From an uncultured Clostridia bacterium (GTDB lineage Bacteria > Bacillota > Clostridia > Christensenellales > Aristaeellaceae), in contig CAKUKE010000011.1 of the NCBI GenBank assembly GCA_934662505.1, positions 9,188-73,187 on the forward strand: a stretch of 64,000 nt of DNA. Reading direction: 5' to 3'. Positions 1 to 8,585 of the stretch are shown here, piece after piece. The position numbers and the translations under genes are program-made. How positions within the stretch are numbered: the stretch's first letter is position 1; every line of letters starts with the position of its first letter. The notes beneath the pieces were generated by a model. It made no database searches and was not told the origin of the DNA. It was given only the letters and a program-made list of their open reading frames with translations.

Positions 1-2
1 TG

Positions 3-1076
3 CAGGGGTGCTTCGTGGGCAAAAACGGCGAGGTCATTTCCACCTTCACCCATTCTCTGGCCGCCATGCCCCGGGAGGAAAGCGAAAAATATCTGGCCAT
101 TTTCAAGCGCACCCTTTCAGGGGAGATCGGTCAGACCCTGCTGCCCATCGACTTTACCCCCGAGCAGGTGCAGGAAAGCACCGAGCACGCCCTGCTGACG
201 GAAATGCGCCGCTCGGGTCTTGAAAATCCGGACGCGGTGCGCACCTTTTACGAGCGCGTCATTGCCGCCCTGCGCATGGACGAGGCCTATCTCATCCTGC
301 TGATGCACGACGGGTACGACATACCCTTCAGAGGGGCGGACGGTGAAACGGATGCGGAACGGAGCACGGAGATCTTCAAATACATTCTCTGCGGCGTCTG
401 CCCCGTCAAGCTGACCAAAGCGGCGCTGAGCTATTCCGCCGGGGACGGGGAATTTCACAGCCGGGAGGCCGACTGGGTGGTGGGCGCGCCGGAAATGGGC
501 TTCATGTTTCCCGCCTTCGAGCAGCGCAGCGCCAACATCTACGGCGCCATGTACTACACCCGGGACGCGGGAGAAAACCACGAGGATTTTGCCGCCGCCG
601 TGTTCAACACGCAGGTGTGCCCCCCTGCGCGCCGGCAGAAGGAGACCTTCAATCAGGTGCTGGAAAGCGCGCTGGACAGCGAGCTGAGCATGGACGTGGT
701 GCAGCAGGTGCAGGAAAGCATCCGTGAAAAGATCGAGGATCAGAAAAACGACCGGGAGGCCGCGCCCCTGACCGTGACCCGGGAGGACGTGGGCGACGTG
801 CTGCGTCAGGCGGGGGTCAGCGAGGACAAGGTGGCCGTCTTTGAGGATCATTACGAGCAGGCCTTCGGCGAAAAGGCCGCCATCAGCGCGGTGAACGTAG
901 CCAACACCCGGCAGTTTGAGGTGCGCACCCCGGACGTGGTCATCAAGGTGAACCCCGAGCGGAGCGAGCTGGTGACCACCCGGGTCATCGACGGGCTGAA
1001 CTACATCCTCATCCGCGCCGACGAAGGGGTGGAGGTCAATGGGGTGAACGTGAAAATCGCCCGGAAGGAGGGCTGA
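3..1076 (+). CDS. DUF4317 family protein, 5' end cut by window edge
   Basis: The reading frame is open from the first bases, and the residues before the first possible start (Gly-Cys-Phe-Val) match the interior of DUF4317 proteins, so the gene begins upstream of the window. The visible 357 codons run through the characteristic N-terminal stretch (VISTFTHSL, then EKYLAIFKRTLSG) to the C-terminal NPERSELVTTRVIDG region. The family is widespread in Clostridia and has no established function. No signal peptide or membrane segment is visible in the part present. A GTG at 15 could be mistaken for the start. The next gene follows 5 bp downstream on the same strand. Confidence 0.85.
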   Translation, partial: QGCFVGKNGEVISTFTHSLAAMPREESEKYLAIFKRTLSGEIGQTLLPIDFTPEQVQESTEHALLTEMRRSGLENPDAVRTFYERVIAALRMDEAYLILLMHDGYDIPFRGADGETDAERSTEIFKYILCGVCPVKLTKAALSYSAGDGEFHSREADWVVGAPEMGFMFPAFEQRSANIYGAMYYTRDAGENHEDFAAAVFNTQVCPPARRQKETFNQVLESALDSELSMDVVQQVQESIREKIEDQKNDREAAPLTVTREDVGDVLRQAGVSEDKVAVFEDHYEQAFGEKAAISAVNVANTRQFEVRTPDVVIKVNPERSELVTTRVIDGLNYILIRADEGVEVNGVNVKIARKEG

Positions 1077-1081
1077 TATGC

Positions 1082-1564
1082 ATGCAGGAACCCGAAATGA
1101 TCGCCGTGCTCAAACCCTTTGCCCGGCTGACCGTGAACGAGCTGCACGACATCTACCGTCTGCGCGCCGCCGTGTTTGTGGTGGAGCAGCAGTGCGCCTA
1201 TCAGGACATTGACGGGCTGGACAAAGCCGCCTGGCACCTGTATTTCAGGGACGGTCAGGGGCTGGCCGCCTACGCCCGGCTCCTGCCGCCCGGCGTCATG
1301 TTTCCTCAGGCCGCCATCGGCAGGGTCATCACCGCCCGGCGGGGCTGCGGACTGGGCAGACGGCTGATGCTGACCGCCATCGACGAGACCCGCCGCCTTT
1401 TCGGCGCGGACGAAATTCAGCTCATGGCGCAGTCCTACGCCCAGGGCTTCTATGAAAAGTGCGGCTTCCGCCGCATTTCCGAGCCCTATCTGGAGGACGG
1501 CATTCCCCACGTCAACATGCGCTGGACGGCGCCCGGCCTGCCGGCTGAAGGAAACGCGCCCTGA
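1082..1564 (+). CDS. ElaA-type GNAT N-acetyltransferase
   Basis: This 160-residue protein has the ElaA layout: an N-terminal LTVNELHDIYRLRAAVFVVE region, then QQCAYQDIDGLD, then the acetyl-CoA binding segment IGRVITARRGCGLGRRLM (about residues 79-96), and a C-terminal YEKCGFRRISEPYLEDGIPH motif. ElaA proteins are small GNAT acetyltransferases with no firmly known substrate. GGAGGG lies about 9 bp before the ATG at 1082, inside the end of the previous gene, which suggests coupled translation with DUF4317. A second ATG at 1097 is less well placed. Confidence 0.85.
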   Translation: MQEPEMIAVLKPFARLTVNELHDIYRLRAAVFVVEQQCAYQDIDGLDKAAWHLYFRDGQGLAAYARLLPPGVMFPQAAIGRVITARRGCGLGRRLMLTAIDETRRLFGADEIQLMAQSYAQGFYEKCGFRRISEPYLEDGIPHVNMRWTAPGLPAEGNAP

Positions 1565-1997
1565 GCGCACGCTTTTCCCTGCCAGCCCCCTGTCCCTTCG
1601 CCGCACCTCCGGCCGCAGCGAGGTGCTCCTGCACCCGCGCCGGCATGCCGGCCGCAGGGACGGTTGGTGTTTTCTGGCCGGCAGCGGCCACGCAGACGCT
1701 GGCGAAAGCGCGCCGGACGCGCTGATCCGGGAAAGCCGCGAGGAGCTTGGCGTCACCGTACGCCGTGAAAACATCCGTTTTGCCCATCTCTCTCACTGCG
1801 CCGAGGCGACGGGAGAAAACACCTACTACAACCTGTATTTTATCGTGACCCGCTGGGAAGAAACGCCGCGTATCATGGAGCCCGAAAAATCAGCCGCGCT
1901 GCGTTTTTTCGATGTGACGCAGCTGCCGGAAAACACGATCCCCCTGCGCAGACGGGATATACCGGCGCAGGTGGCGGCGCTGCCCCCCCCCGCATGA
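1452..1997 (+). CDS. NUDIX hydrolase, start uncertain
   Basis: The NUDIX box is intact: G-x5-E-x7-RE-x2-EE-x-G-V, seen as GHADAGES, then ALIRES and REELGV. This predicts hydrolysis of a nucleoside diphosphate linked to another moiety, with Mg2+ held by the box glutamates. The domain begins at about 1600, after the upstream acetyltransferase ends at 1564. The only ATG in frame (1452) lies 113 bp inside that gene and gives an N-terminus unlike the family; no good start lies between 1545 and 1620. Either a near-cognate start (CTG at 1545 follows the upstream gene closely) is used, or the two frames were once fused and a frameshift separates them. Confidence 0.6.
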   Translation: MKSAASAAFPSPIWRTAFPTSTCAGRRPACRLKETRPERTLFPASPLSLRRTSGRSEVLLHPRRHAGRRDGWCFLAGSGHADAGESAPDALIRESREELGVTVRRENIRFAHLSHCAEATGENTYYNLYFIVTRWEETPRIMEPEKSAALRFFDVTQLPENTIPLRRRDIPAQVAALPPPA

Positions 1998-2040
1998 CGC
2001 TTCCCCCTGCGCAGGCGGGATATTCTGTCCTGCCTGCGTG
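1940..2040. repeat. Two copies of a ~20-bp direct repeat, 63 bp apart
   Basis: CCCCCTGCGCAG followed by A or G and CGGGATAT occurs at 1940 and again at 2003. The first copy forms the last codons of the NUDIX gene and the second lies just past its stop. The spacing resembles the ~60-bp period seen at other intergenic sites in this window, although the core differs. Confidence 0.6.
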
Positions 2041-2101
2041 GAAACTTTTACACTGAATACTGGGATGAGCATCCGCTGCCCGGCGGTGGATGATGCGAAA
2101 C

Positions 2102-2132
2102 AAAAAAAGACGGCGGATGCCGTCTTTTTTTG
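2102..2132. terminator. Bidirectional rho-independent terminator
   Basis: AAGACGGC and GCCGTCTT form a short GC-rich stem flanked by an A-run on the left and a T-run on the right, so it can terminate on either strand. It sits between the convergent NUDIX gene (plus) and ypeB (minus), 15 bp after the ypeB stop. Nearly the same sequence is found at 52033-52064. Confidence 0.85.
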
Positions 2133-2146
2133 TTTGCCGCATGCCG

Positions 2147-3418
2147 TCACACCGTGTTGAGCCCCCGATCCGTCTCCACCACCTTGAGCAGCTCTGCCTG
2201 CTCGCCGCTTTCCGCATCCACGTATACCAGATACTTTTCCCCCTGATAGACGCCGGAAAATTCATAGCACAGCCGCTCTGCCGTCAGCCGGGGGATGACG
2301 CACAGCCTGCCCGCGCTGACGTTTTCCAGCCGGAGGGACACATTTTCCGCCGCTTCCTCCGCCGTCAGGCGGGGCGTCAGACCGGGGCGGGCGCCGTGAT
2401 TGGTCAGGTACCCCCGGGCTTCAAATCCCACCACCGCGCCCGTATCCATGCGCAATTGCACCTTCACCTGATCGGGGTACAGCAGCACCGTTCCCTGCCG
2501 GGGTGCAAAGTTCATCACCGCCAGCCCGTTGTACACCTGAAAATACAGGCTCTCCATGTCCGGGTACCCCCGGCTTTCCAGAAATGCCAGCGCGTTTTCC
2601 CGGCATTTTTCCACGGTCAGGGTGCTTTTGTAGGCCGCGTGCTCGGGAAACATCCACAGCACCTTGCCGCCCCGGCGGGTGACGGCCAGCTGAATTTCCT
2701 CTCCGTCCACCTGCGCCGTCACACCGTAGCAGGGAATCGACCCCCGGGTATCCGTGCCCGCCGTCAGGCTTTCCACCCGTTCCGCGCCCAGAAACGCCCG
2801 GGCGCAGTCCAGCGCTCGCTCCCGGTCAATTTCCGGCTGGGCGGCCAGATAGGCCGACGCCTTTTCCTCCCGGCCGTCGGAGAAGGGGCCGTCGTAGATC
2901 AGGGTAGGGTAGATCACCTTTTCCGACGCTTTATTCGTTTCTCCGCCCGCACCGTCCGCCGCCCCGGCGCGTCCCCGCAGCACGCCCGCCAGCTTTTCCA
3001 GCGTATCCCCCATGGCCTGCATGACCCGGGTCTGCGCCTCCGTCGCGCCCGTTTTTTTCCCCTCCGCCAAAAGGGAGGAGGCATAATCCCCCAACTGGTT
3101 GGCAAACTTGACCGCCGCCCGTCCCTCCTCGCCCTCCGCAGGGAGCAGGGACAGGCTCTGTTCCACGGTACCCGCGCCGGCGGCCACCTGAGACAAAAGC
3201 CGCACGTAGGCCTGACCGTCCCGGCTCAGCTGCGCCTTTTCCAGCTGCCAACGCACCTCGTCAATGCAGCTGAGCGCCGTCTGCCGGGCATTCTCCTGCA
3301 CCGCCCGCAGCGCGTTTTCCGCCGCCCGGGTCCGCCGGATGGAGACCAGCAGCCCGACCCCCATCAGCACTGCCGCGGCACACAGTGCAGCCGCCACCCA
3401 TCGTTTCCTGTCCTTCAC
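2147..3418 (-). CDS. ypeB: Spore germination protein YpeB
   Basis: This 423-residue protein has one N-terminal membrane anchor (about residues 6-26, rich in Ala, Val and Leu), a helical region containing the motif NQLGDY, and a C-terminal part with PepSY-like repeats ending near VYVDAESGE. In Bacillus YpeB is needed for correct localisation and stability of the cortex-lytic enzyme SleB. The gene follows sleB directly, the standard arrangement. The start is a GTG at 3418 with GGCGGAGG just upstream; an ATG at 3442 lies inside sleB and has no ribosome binding site. Confidence 0.92.
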   Translation of the reverse strand: MKDRKRWVAAALCAAAVLMGVGLLVSIRRTRAAENALRAVQENARQTALSCIDEVRWQLEKAQLSRDGQAYVRLLSQVAAGAGTVEQSLSLLPAEGEEGRAAVKFANQLGDYASSLLAEGKKTGATEAQTRVMQAMGDTLEKLAGVLRGRAGAADGAGGETNKASEKVIYPTLIYDGPFSDGREEKASAYLAAQPEIDRERALDCARAFLGAERVESLTAGTDTRGSIPCYGVTAQVDGEEIQLAVTRRGGKVLWMFPEHAAYKSTLTVEKCRENALAFLESRGYPDMESLYFQVYNGLAVMNFAPRQGTVLLYPDQVKVQLRMDTGAVVGFEARGYLTNHGARPGLTPRLTAEEAAENVSLRLENVSAGRLCVIPRLTAERLCYEFSGVYQGEKYLVYVDAESGEQAELLKVVETDRGLNTV

Positions 3419-3431
3419 GCCTCCGCCCCCC

Positions 3432-4082
3432 TTACACGGCAAAGTTGTGGTCGCCGATCTGCAGCCGCACCTCCCGGCTCCATATCCAGGCGCTGGTGGC
3501 AGTGGCGGGGTTGTAATAATACAGGCAGCCCGAGGTGGGATCCCAGCCGTTCAGCGCGTCCCGCGCCGCCCGGAGGGAATCGCCCCCCGGCTCCAGCCAG
3601 ATCTGCCCGTCCTTCACCGCGTCAAAGGCGCCGGACTGAAAAATGACCCCGCTGATGGTGTTGGGAAAGGAGGCGGACTTCACCCGGTTGAGCACCACCG
3701 CCGCCACTGCCACCTTGCCGATGTAGGGTTCCCCCCGTGCCTCCCCGTGCACCAGCCGCGCCAGCATGTACACCTCGCTGTCGCCCGTCGCTGCCACGGG
3801 CTGGGACGCGGAAAGCCCCAGCGCCGCCAGCGTGGCGCTGCCCGCCACCCCGTCCGCCGTCAGCCCGTTTTTCCGCTGGAACCACAAAACTGCCGCGTAG
3901 GTCTCCTGCCCGAATACCCCGTCCACCGCGCCGTCGTAATAGCCGTACTGCTTGAGCCGCTGCTGCACCCGGGTCACTTCCTCCCCCCGGTCGCCCCAGC
4001 CTACCGCCGAATGCCCCGTCAGCGCCAGCAGCGCCAACACCGCCGCCACCGCCGCGGAAACCGCCCTTCTTCGCACCTTCAT
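3432..4082 (-). CDS. sleB: Spore cortex-lytic enzyme SleB
   Basis: The 216-residue protein has a signal peptide (residues 1-25), a PG_binding_1 domain (about 31-88, with the DGVFGQET and GLTADGVAG signatures) and a C-terminal SleB/hydrolase_2 catalytic domain (about 105-215). The predicted catalytic glutamate is E114 in LVHGEARGE. SleB is a lytic transglycosylase that cleaves muramic-delta-lactam cortex peptidoglycan during germination. It forms a two-gene unit with ypeB. Its presence is the best evidence that the organism sporulates. A sigma-G-like promoter lies just upstream. Confidence 0.95.
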   Translation of the reverse strand: MKVRRRAVSAAVAAVLALLALTGHSAVGWGDRGEEVTRVQQRLKQYGYYDGAVDGVFGQETYAAVLWFQRKNGLTADGVAGSATLAALGLSASQPVAATGDSEVYMLARLVHGEARGEPYIGKVAVAAVVLNRVKSASFPNTISGVIFQSGAFDAVKDGQIWLEPGGDSLRAARDALNGWDPTSGCLYYYNPATATSAWIWSREVRLQIGDHNFAV

Positions 4083-4110
4083 TGCCGGTTCCTCCCCGCT
4101 TTCTACGGGT

Positions 4111-4139
4111 TATTGTGGAAAAAAGCGGCGGGATTATAC
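4111..4139 (-). promoter_or_regulatory. Possible sigma-G (forespore) promoter for sleB-ypeB
   Basis: On the minus strand GTATA (4135-4139) is followed after 17 bp by CACAATA (4111-4117), close to the sigma-G consensus (GNATR, 17-18 bp, CATNNTA). The -10 lies about 30 bp before the sleB ATG. A sigma-A reading with TATAAT at 4134-4139 region is also possible. Confidence 0.5.
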
Positions 4140-4153
4140 CCTTTCACAGCGGT

Positions 4154-4203
4154 AAAAAAACAGGAGCCCGCGCCCTCCATGCGGACGGTGCAGCACTCCT
4201 GTG
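4154..4203 (-). terminator. Probable terminator after mtaB
   Basis: On the minus strand ACAGGAG and CTCCTGT pair across a long loop and are followed by seven T. It lies about 80 bp after the mtaB stop and separates mtaB from sleB. The long loop makes it less certain than the others. Confidence 0.5.
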
Positions 4204-4280
4204 TCCAAATTGTTCTGTTTTGGCAGGCGGGAGCTTTCACTGCCCCCTCCCGCGCCGTATATCCGAACCGTGCGGCCGGG

Positions 4281-5567
4281 TCAGACCAGCTCCCCGGTCA
4301 CGCCCTCCGCGTCCGCGCCGGTCACCCGTACCTGCCTCAGCCCTTCCGCCGCCTGTTCGCAGGGCACCCGGCACAATACGTATTCCCGGGTATATCCGGC
4401 GCTCTCGCCGTCCCGGTGCTCCTCAAAGAGCACCTCCCTGACCTGCCCCACCATCTGCCGGTGATAGGTCAGCGCGCATTCCCTGCCCACGGCAATGAGC
4501 CGCCGCGCCCGTTCCTCCCGCACCTTCTTCGGCACCTGACCGGGCATGGAGGCGGCAGGGGTTCCCTGCCGGGCGCTGTAGGGAAACACGTGCATCCGGG
4601 CAAAGCCGATCTGCTGCACAAAGGCGACGGTCTCCTGAAATTCTTCCTCCGTCTCGCCCGGAAAGCCGCAGATCACATCGGTGGTCAGGGCGCAGCCGGG
4701 CAGATACCGGCGCAGAAGCGCCGCCGCCTGCGCAAAGTCCGCCGTCGTATAGCGGCGGCGCATGCGGCGCAGCACCGTATCGCTGCCGGACTGCAGCGCC
4801 AGATGAAACTGGGGGCACACCCGGGGGCGCTCCGCCATCGCCCGGGCGAACGCCTCCGTCACCACCACCGGCTCCAGACTGCCCAGCCGCACCCGTTCCA
4901 CCCCCGGCGCAAGGCTGGCGTCGATGGCGTCCAGCAGGGTCTCCCCCGCCAGATCGCGCCCGTAGCTGGTCAGATGAATGCCCGTCAGCACCAGTTCCCT
5001 GAACCCGGCATTTGCCAGCCGTTCCGCCTCGGCGCGCACGTCCTGCGGCGGCCGGGAACGGATGCCTCCCCGCACATAGGGAATGATGCAATAGGTGCAG
5101 TAGCGGTCGCAGCCCTCCTGAATTTTCATGGCGGCGCGGGTATGCTCGGCAAAACGGCCGATGCGCAGTGGTTCAAAGGGGGTTCTGAGCAGATCCTTTT
5201 CCACGGCGCATACCCGCTGCCCGCTTGCCACCGCTTCCTCCAGCAGGCGCACCACATCGCCCCGGTGGGCGTTGCCGATGATCAGCCGCGCCCCCGTTTC
5301 CTCCAGCAGCTTCGCCCCGTCCCGCTGCGCCATGCACCCGGCGATGACCACCTGCGCGGCAGGATTCAGCCGCAGGGCGCGGCGCACCGCCTGCATGCTC
5401 TTTTTATCTCCCGTCCCGGTCACGGTGCAGGTGTTGACCACATAGACGTCCGCGGGCTCGTCAAACGCCCGCACCTGATAACCCGCCTGCTCAAACAATT
5501 CCAGCATCGCCTGGGTATCGTACTGGTTCACCTTGCACCCCAGGGTATGAAACGCGACCGTCGGCAT
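4281..5567 (-). CDS. mtaB: tRNA t6A37 methylthiotransferase MtaB
   Basis: The 428-residue protein has the three cysteines of the UPF0004 domain (C11, C47, C78), a radical SAM CxxxCxxC motif at C153, C157 and C160, and a C-terminal TRAM domain. It binds two 4Fe-4S clusters and adds a methylthio group to N6-threonylcarbamoyladenosine at position 37 of tRNAs, giving ms2t6A. The HTLGCKVNQYDTQ start and the QEGCDRYCTYCIIPY motif fit MtaB better than MiaB or RimO. The ATG at 5567 follows AGGAAAGGA; an upstream in-frame ATG would add 23 residues not found in the family. Confidence 0.93.
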   Translation of the reverse strand: MPTVAFHTLGCKVNQYDTQAMLELFEQAGYQVRAFDEPADVYVVNTCTVTGTGDKKSMQAVRRALRLNPAAQVVIAGCMAQRDGAKLLEETGARLIIGNAHRGDVVRLLEEAVASGQRVCAVEKDLLRTPFEPLRIGRFAEHTRAAMKIQEGCDRYCTYCIIPYVRGGIRSRPPQDVRAEAERLANAGFRELVLTGIHLTSYGRDLAGETLLDAIDASLAPGVERVRLGSLEPVVVTEAFARAMAERPRVCPQFHLALQSGSDTVLRRMRRRYTTADFAQAAALLRRYLPGCALTTDVICGFPGETEEEFQETVAFVQQIGFARMHVFPYSARQGTPAASMPGQVPKKVREERARRLIAVGRECALTYHRQMVGQVREVLFEEHRDGESAGYTREYVLCRVPCEQAAEGLRQVRVTGADAEGVTGELV

Positions 5568-5645
5568 ACGCAATCGTTTCCTTTCCTCACGCGGCATTAA
5601 CCGTCTTAGTTTAGCACCCTTCCCCCCTTCGCGCAACCTTTTTTC

Positions 5646-5674
5646 TTTACGGCACGGGGAATATATGCTATAAT
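5646..5674 (+). promoter_or_regulatory. Sigma-A promoter for the SGNH hydrolase gene
   Basis: TTTACG (5646-5651), 17 bp, TATAAT (5669-5674). The start codon follows at 5714 behind GGAGG at 5700-5704. It is divergent from mtaB. Confidence 0.8.
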
Positions 5675-5713
5675 GACACGAGTGTATTTTTATAAAAACG
5701 GAGGCTGACCCAC

Positions 5714-6361
5714 ATGCTTTTCGACGCGAAGGACAAAATTCTCTTTATCGGCGATTCCATCGGCGACTACGACCGCGGCCATCCCGCTGGCGACAACGTG
5801 AACGAATGGGGAACCAGCTACATTGCCAACATTGCCTGCATGCTGCAGGCGCGCTACCCGGAAAAGCTGTTCCGCATCATCAACGTGTGCACCAGCGGCG
5901 ACCAGAGCCGGAACCTGACGGCCCGCTGGGAGGAAGACGTGCTCCGGAAGCAGCCCGACTGGGTGTGCGTGATGATCGGCATCAACGACGTATGGCGGCA
6001 GTTCGACTGCCCCGAGCGTCCCGAGACCTGGTGCCTGCTGGATGATTACCGGAAAAACATGGAAAAAATGATCACCGATACCCTGCCCCATGTGAAGGGC
6101 ATGATCCTGATGACGCCCTACTTCATGGAGCAGAACCGTCAGGATAAAATGCGCGCCGCCATGGACGCCTACGGCGCGGTCGTAAAAGAGCTGGGCGAAA
6201 AATACGGCCTGCTGACGCTGGACATTCAGAAGATGTGGGACGACTTTTTTGCCAAAGGGCTTCACCCCCACGCCATCACCTGGGACATGATCCATCCCAA
6301 CCCCGTGGGCAGGGCGCTGCTGGCCACCACCTTCCTCAAGGCGGTCGGTTACGAGTGGTAA
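5714..6361 (+). CDS. SGNH/GDSL hydrolase
   Basis: This 215-residue protein has all four SGNH blocks: GDS at 13-15 (nucleophile S15), G62 in block II, GIND at 89-92 and D191-x-x-H194 in block V. These enzymes are esterases or lipases, often acting on acetylated sugars; the substrate cannot be read from the sequence. There is no signal peptide, so a cytoplasmic role is likely. It has its own promoter and is followed 42 bp later by an aldo/keto reductase gene, probably on the same transcript. Confidence 0.9.
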   Translation: MLFDAKDKILFIGDSIGDYDRGHPAGDNVNEWGTSYIANIACMLQARYPEKLFRIINVCTSGDQSRNLTARWEEDVLRKQPDWVCVMIGINDVWRQFDCPERPETWCLLDDYRKNMEKMITDTLPHVKGMILMTPYFMEQNRQDKMRAAMDAYGAVVKELGEKYGLLTLDIQKMWDDFFAKGLHPHAITWDMIHPNPVGRALLATTFLKAVGYEW

Positions 6362-6403
6362 ACTGAACGGCAACCTTATTTTCAACGACAGGAGGCGCTT
6401 TGT

Positions 6404-7537
6404 ATGCAGTACGTACCCTTCGGACGGCAGGGTTTCCGGGTATCCCGGCTGGGCTTTGGCACCATGCGGCTGCCCGTTATCGACGGTCAGGATGGTCACA
6501 TCGACCGGGAACGGGCGGTGGCGCTCATCCGCCGCGGCATTGACGGCGGCATTTCCTATGTGGACACCGCCTACGGCTATCACGGCGGGCAAAGCGAGAT
6601 CATCACCGGCCTGGCGCTGAAAAACGGTTACCGGGAGCGGGTGACCCTCACCACCAAGCTGCCCCCCTGGGCGCTGCAGGAAGAAAAGGACATGAACCGG
6701 GTGCTGGACGAGCAGCTCGGCAAGCTGGACGTGCCCTTTGTGGACTTCTACATTCTCCACGCGCTGAACCGGGACAGCTTTGAAAAGATGCGTTCTTTCC
6801 ATTATCAGGCTTTTCTGCGTCAGGCGCTCAGGGACGGCCGGATCCGGCATACGGGCTTCTCCTTTCACGACGACCGGGACACCTTCCTGCGCATCCTGAA
6901 CGACTGGGATGGGTGGGAAATGGCGCAGATTCAGTTCAACTATCTGGACGACCAGAGTCAGGCCACGGAGGACGGTCTGCGCGCCGCCGGAAAGCGGGGT
7001 GTGCCCATCGTGGTCATGGAGCCTCTGCGGGGCGGTGCGCTGGCCAACCCGCCGGACAACGTCCGTGCCCTCATCGACGGTCACCCCGCCCGCCTCAGCC
7101 CGGTGGAGTGGGCCTTCAGGTACATTGCGGATTACCCCGAAGTGGCGGTTATGCTGTCCGGCATGAGCAGCGAAGAACAGCTGGACGACAACCTCCGCAT
7201 TTTCGATGGTCTCACCGTGGGCGGCATGACGGCGGAAGACCGCCGCTTTGTGCAGACCCTCAAGCAGGCCTACCTCAGCCGTCAGCCCATCGGCTGCACC
7301 GCCTGCCGCTACTGTCAGCCCTGCCCCAAGGGGGTCAGGATCCCCGACATTTTCCAGAGCTACAATCAGGCGCGCATGTTTGACCGCACCGAGGGCTTTT
7401 TCAACCGCTACCGCGCCCTGCGTCAGGAGGAAAGCGACGGCAGCCGGTGCGTGGGCTGCGGCAAGTGCGAAAGCGTGTGCCCCCAGCAATTGCCCATCCG
7501 GGACTGGCTGCGGCGCATCGACGGCGAGGTGAAATGA
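6404..7537 (+). CDS. Aldo/keto reductase with C-terminal ferredoxin-like domain
   Basis: The 377-residue protein has an N-terminal aldo/keto reductase barrel with the catalytic tetrad D54, Y59, K85 and H119, and two cysteine-rich clusters near residues 297-308 (CTACRYCQPCP) and 348-358 (CVGCGKCESVCP) of the 4Fe-4S type. Such fusions are common in anaerobic Firmicutes; the clusters may pass electrons to or from the NAD(P)H site. The substrate is unknown. GGAGG precedes the ATG. Confidence 0.9.
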   Translation: MQYVPFGRQGFRVSRLGFGTMRLPVIDGQDGHIDRERAVALIRRGIDGGISYVDTAYGYHGGQSEIITGLALKNGYRERVTLTTKLPPWALQEEKDMNRVLDEQLGKLDVPFVDFYILHALNRDSFEKMRSFHYQAFLRQALRDGRIRHTGFSFHDDRDTFLRILNDWDGWEMAQIQFNYLDDQSQATEDGLRAAGKRGVPIVVMEPLRGGALANPPDNVRALIDGHPARLSPVEWAFRYIADYPEVAVMLSGMSSEEQLDDNLRIFDGLTVGGMTAEDRRFVQTLKQAYLSRQPIGCTACRYCQPCPKGVRIPDIFQSYNQARMFDRTEGFFNRYRALRQEESDGSRCVGCGKCESVCPQQLPIRDWLRRIDGEVK

Positions 7538-7822
7538 TCCGGCACAGGGCGGGGCGTTTCCCCATGTCGCTGCACACTGCGCGGTGCGCCGTGCGCCTGA
7601 AACCGCTTCAGGCGGCGCGCCTCGGTTCAGAATTGCCGGCGGTGTTCAACGGTTTTACCGGGAAAACAGGGTTCTTTTTTCGGCGAACGTATTCCCGGAA
7701 GGAACCCTTTTCTTCTTGACTTTCTGCTTTTCCGCCCGCTGCGGGGCGGCAAAACGGGGAATCCTGCTGGGCGGAACCCTGTCGGCAAGCGCCCCTATTT
7801 TTCTCCACGGAGGTTTTTTCCC

Positions 7823-8575
7823 ATGAAGCTTTTCGGTCACCTGTCGGTCTACGGTCTGCTCATCGCCGCGGCGGTCGCCCTCGGCGTTTTCTACTGCACC
7901 CGTCAGGAAAAACGGCTGGGGCTGCCCAAGGATACGGGCGTCGACTTTGCCCTGTGGGTCATGCCCGCCGCGCTGATCGGCGCACGGCTGTACTACGTGG
8001 CGTTCCAATGGGGCTATTACAGCCAGAACCCGCTGAAGATCCTGTACGTCTGGGAGGGCGGGCTGGCCATTTACGGCGGGGTGCTGGGCGGCGCGCTGGG
8101 CGCGTTTTTCATGACCCGCCGCAAAAAAATCTCCTTCGCGCTATTGGCGGATATGGTCGCCCCCGCCCTCATTTTAGGGCAGGCCATCGGCCGCTGGGGC
8201 AATTTTTTCAACGGCGAATGCTACGGTCTGCCCATCACCGACCCCCGCTGGCAGTTTTTCCCGGCGGCGGTGTTCGTGGGCGGCATATGGCACATGGCCA
8301 CCTTCTTTTATGAAAGCGCATGGGACCTTCTGGGCTTCCTTGTGCTTCATTTCACCCGCAAAAAAACGCCTGCGCCGGGCTGCGTGTTTCTGCGCTATCT
8401 GGTCTGGTACGGTCTGGGACGGGCGGTCATCGAGGGGCTGCGCACCGACAGCCTCATGTGGGGCGATATCCGGGTCAGTCAGGCGCTGTCGGTACTGATG
8501 GTGCTCTCCGGCGCCGCCGCGCTGCTGATCCTTCATCTGCGCGCAGGAAAAAAACGCGGCGCCGCGCCGTCGTAA
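7823..8575 (+). CDS. lgt: Prolipoprotein diacylglyceryl transferase Lgt
   Basis: The 250-residue integral membrane protein carries the Lgt signature ALILGQAIGRWGNFFNGECY (about residues 115-134), the early IGARLYYV motif with its conserved arginine, and WEGGLAIYGG. Lgt transfers diacylglycerol from phosphatidylglycerol to the lipobox cysteine of prelipoproteins. CACGGAGG stands before the ATG. It heads a tight plus-strand group with the serine hydrolase and recX. The 285-bp spacer before it has no convincing promoter. Confidence 0.95.
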   Translation: MKLFGHLSVYGLLIAAAVALGVFYCTRQEKRLGLPKDTGVDFALWVMPAALIGARLYYVAFQWGYYSQNPLKILYVWEGGLAIYGGVLGGALGAFFMTRRKKISFALLADMVAPALILGQAIGRWGNFFNGECYGLPITDPRWQFFPAAVFVGGIWHMATFFYESAWDLLGFLVLHFTRKKTPAPGCVFLRYLVWYGLGRAVIEGLRTDSLMWGDIRVSQALSVLMVLSGAAALLILHLRAGKKRGAAPS

Positions 8576-8585
8576 GGAGGCTGCC

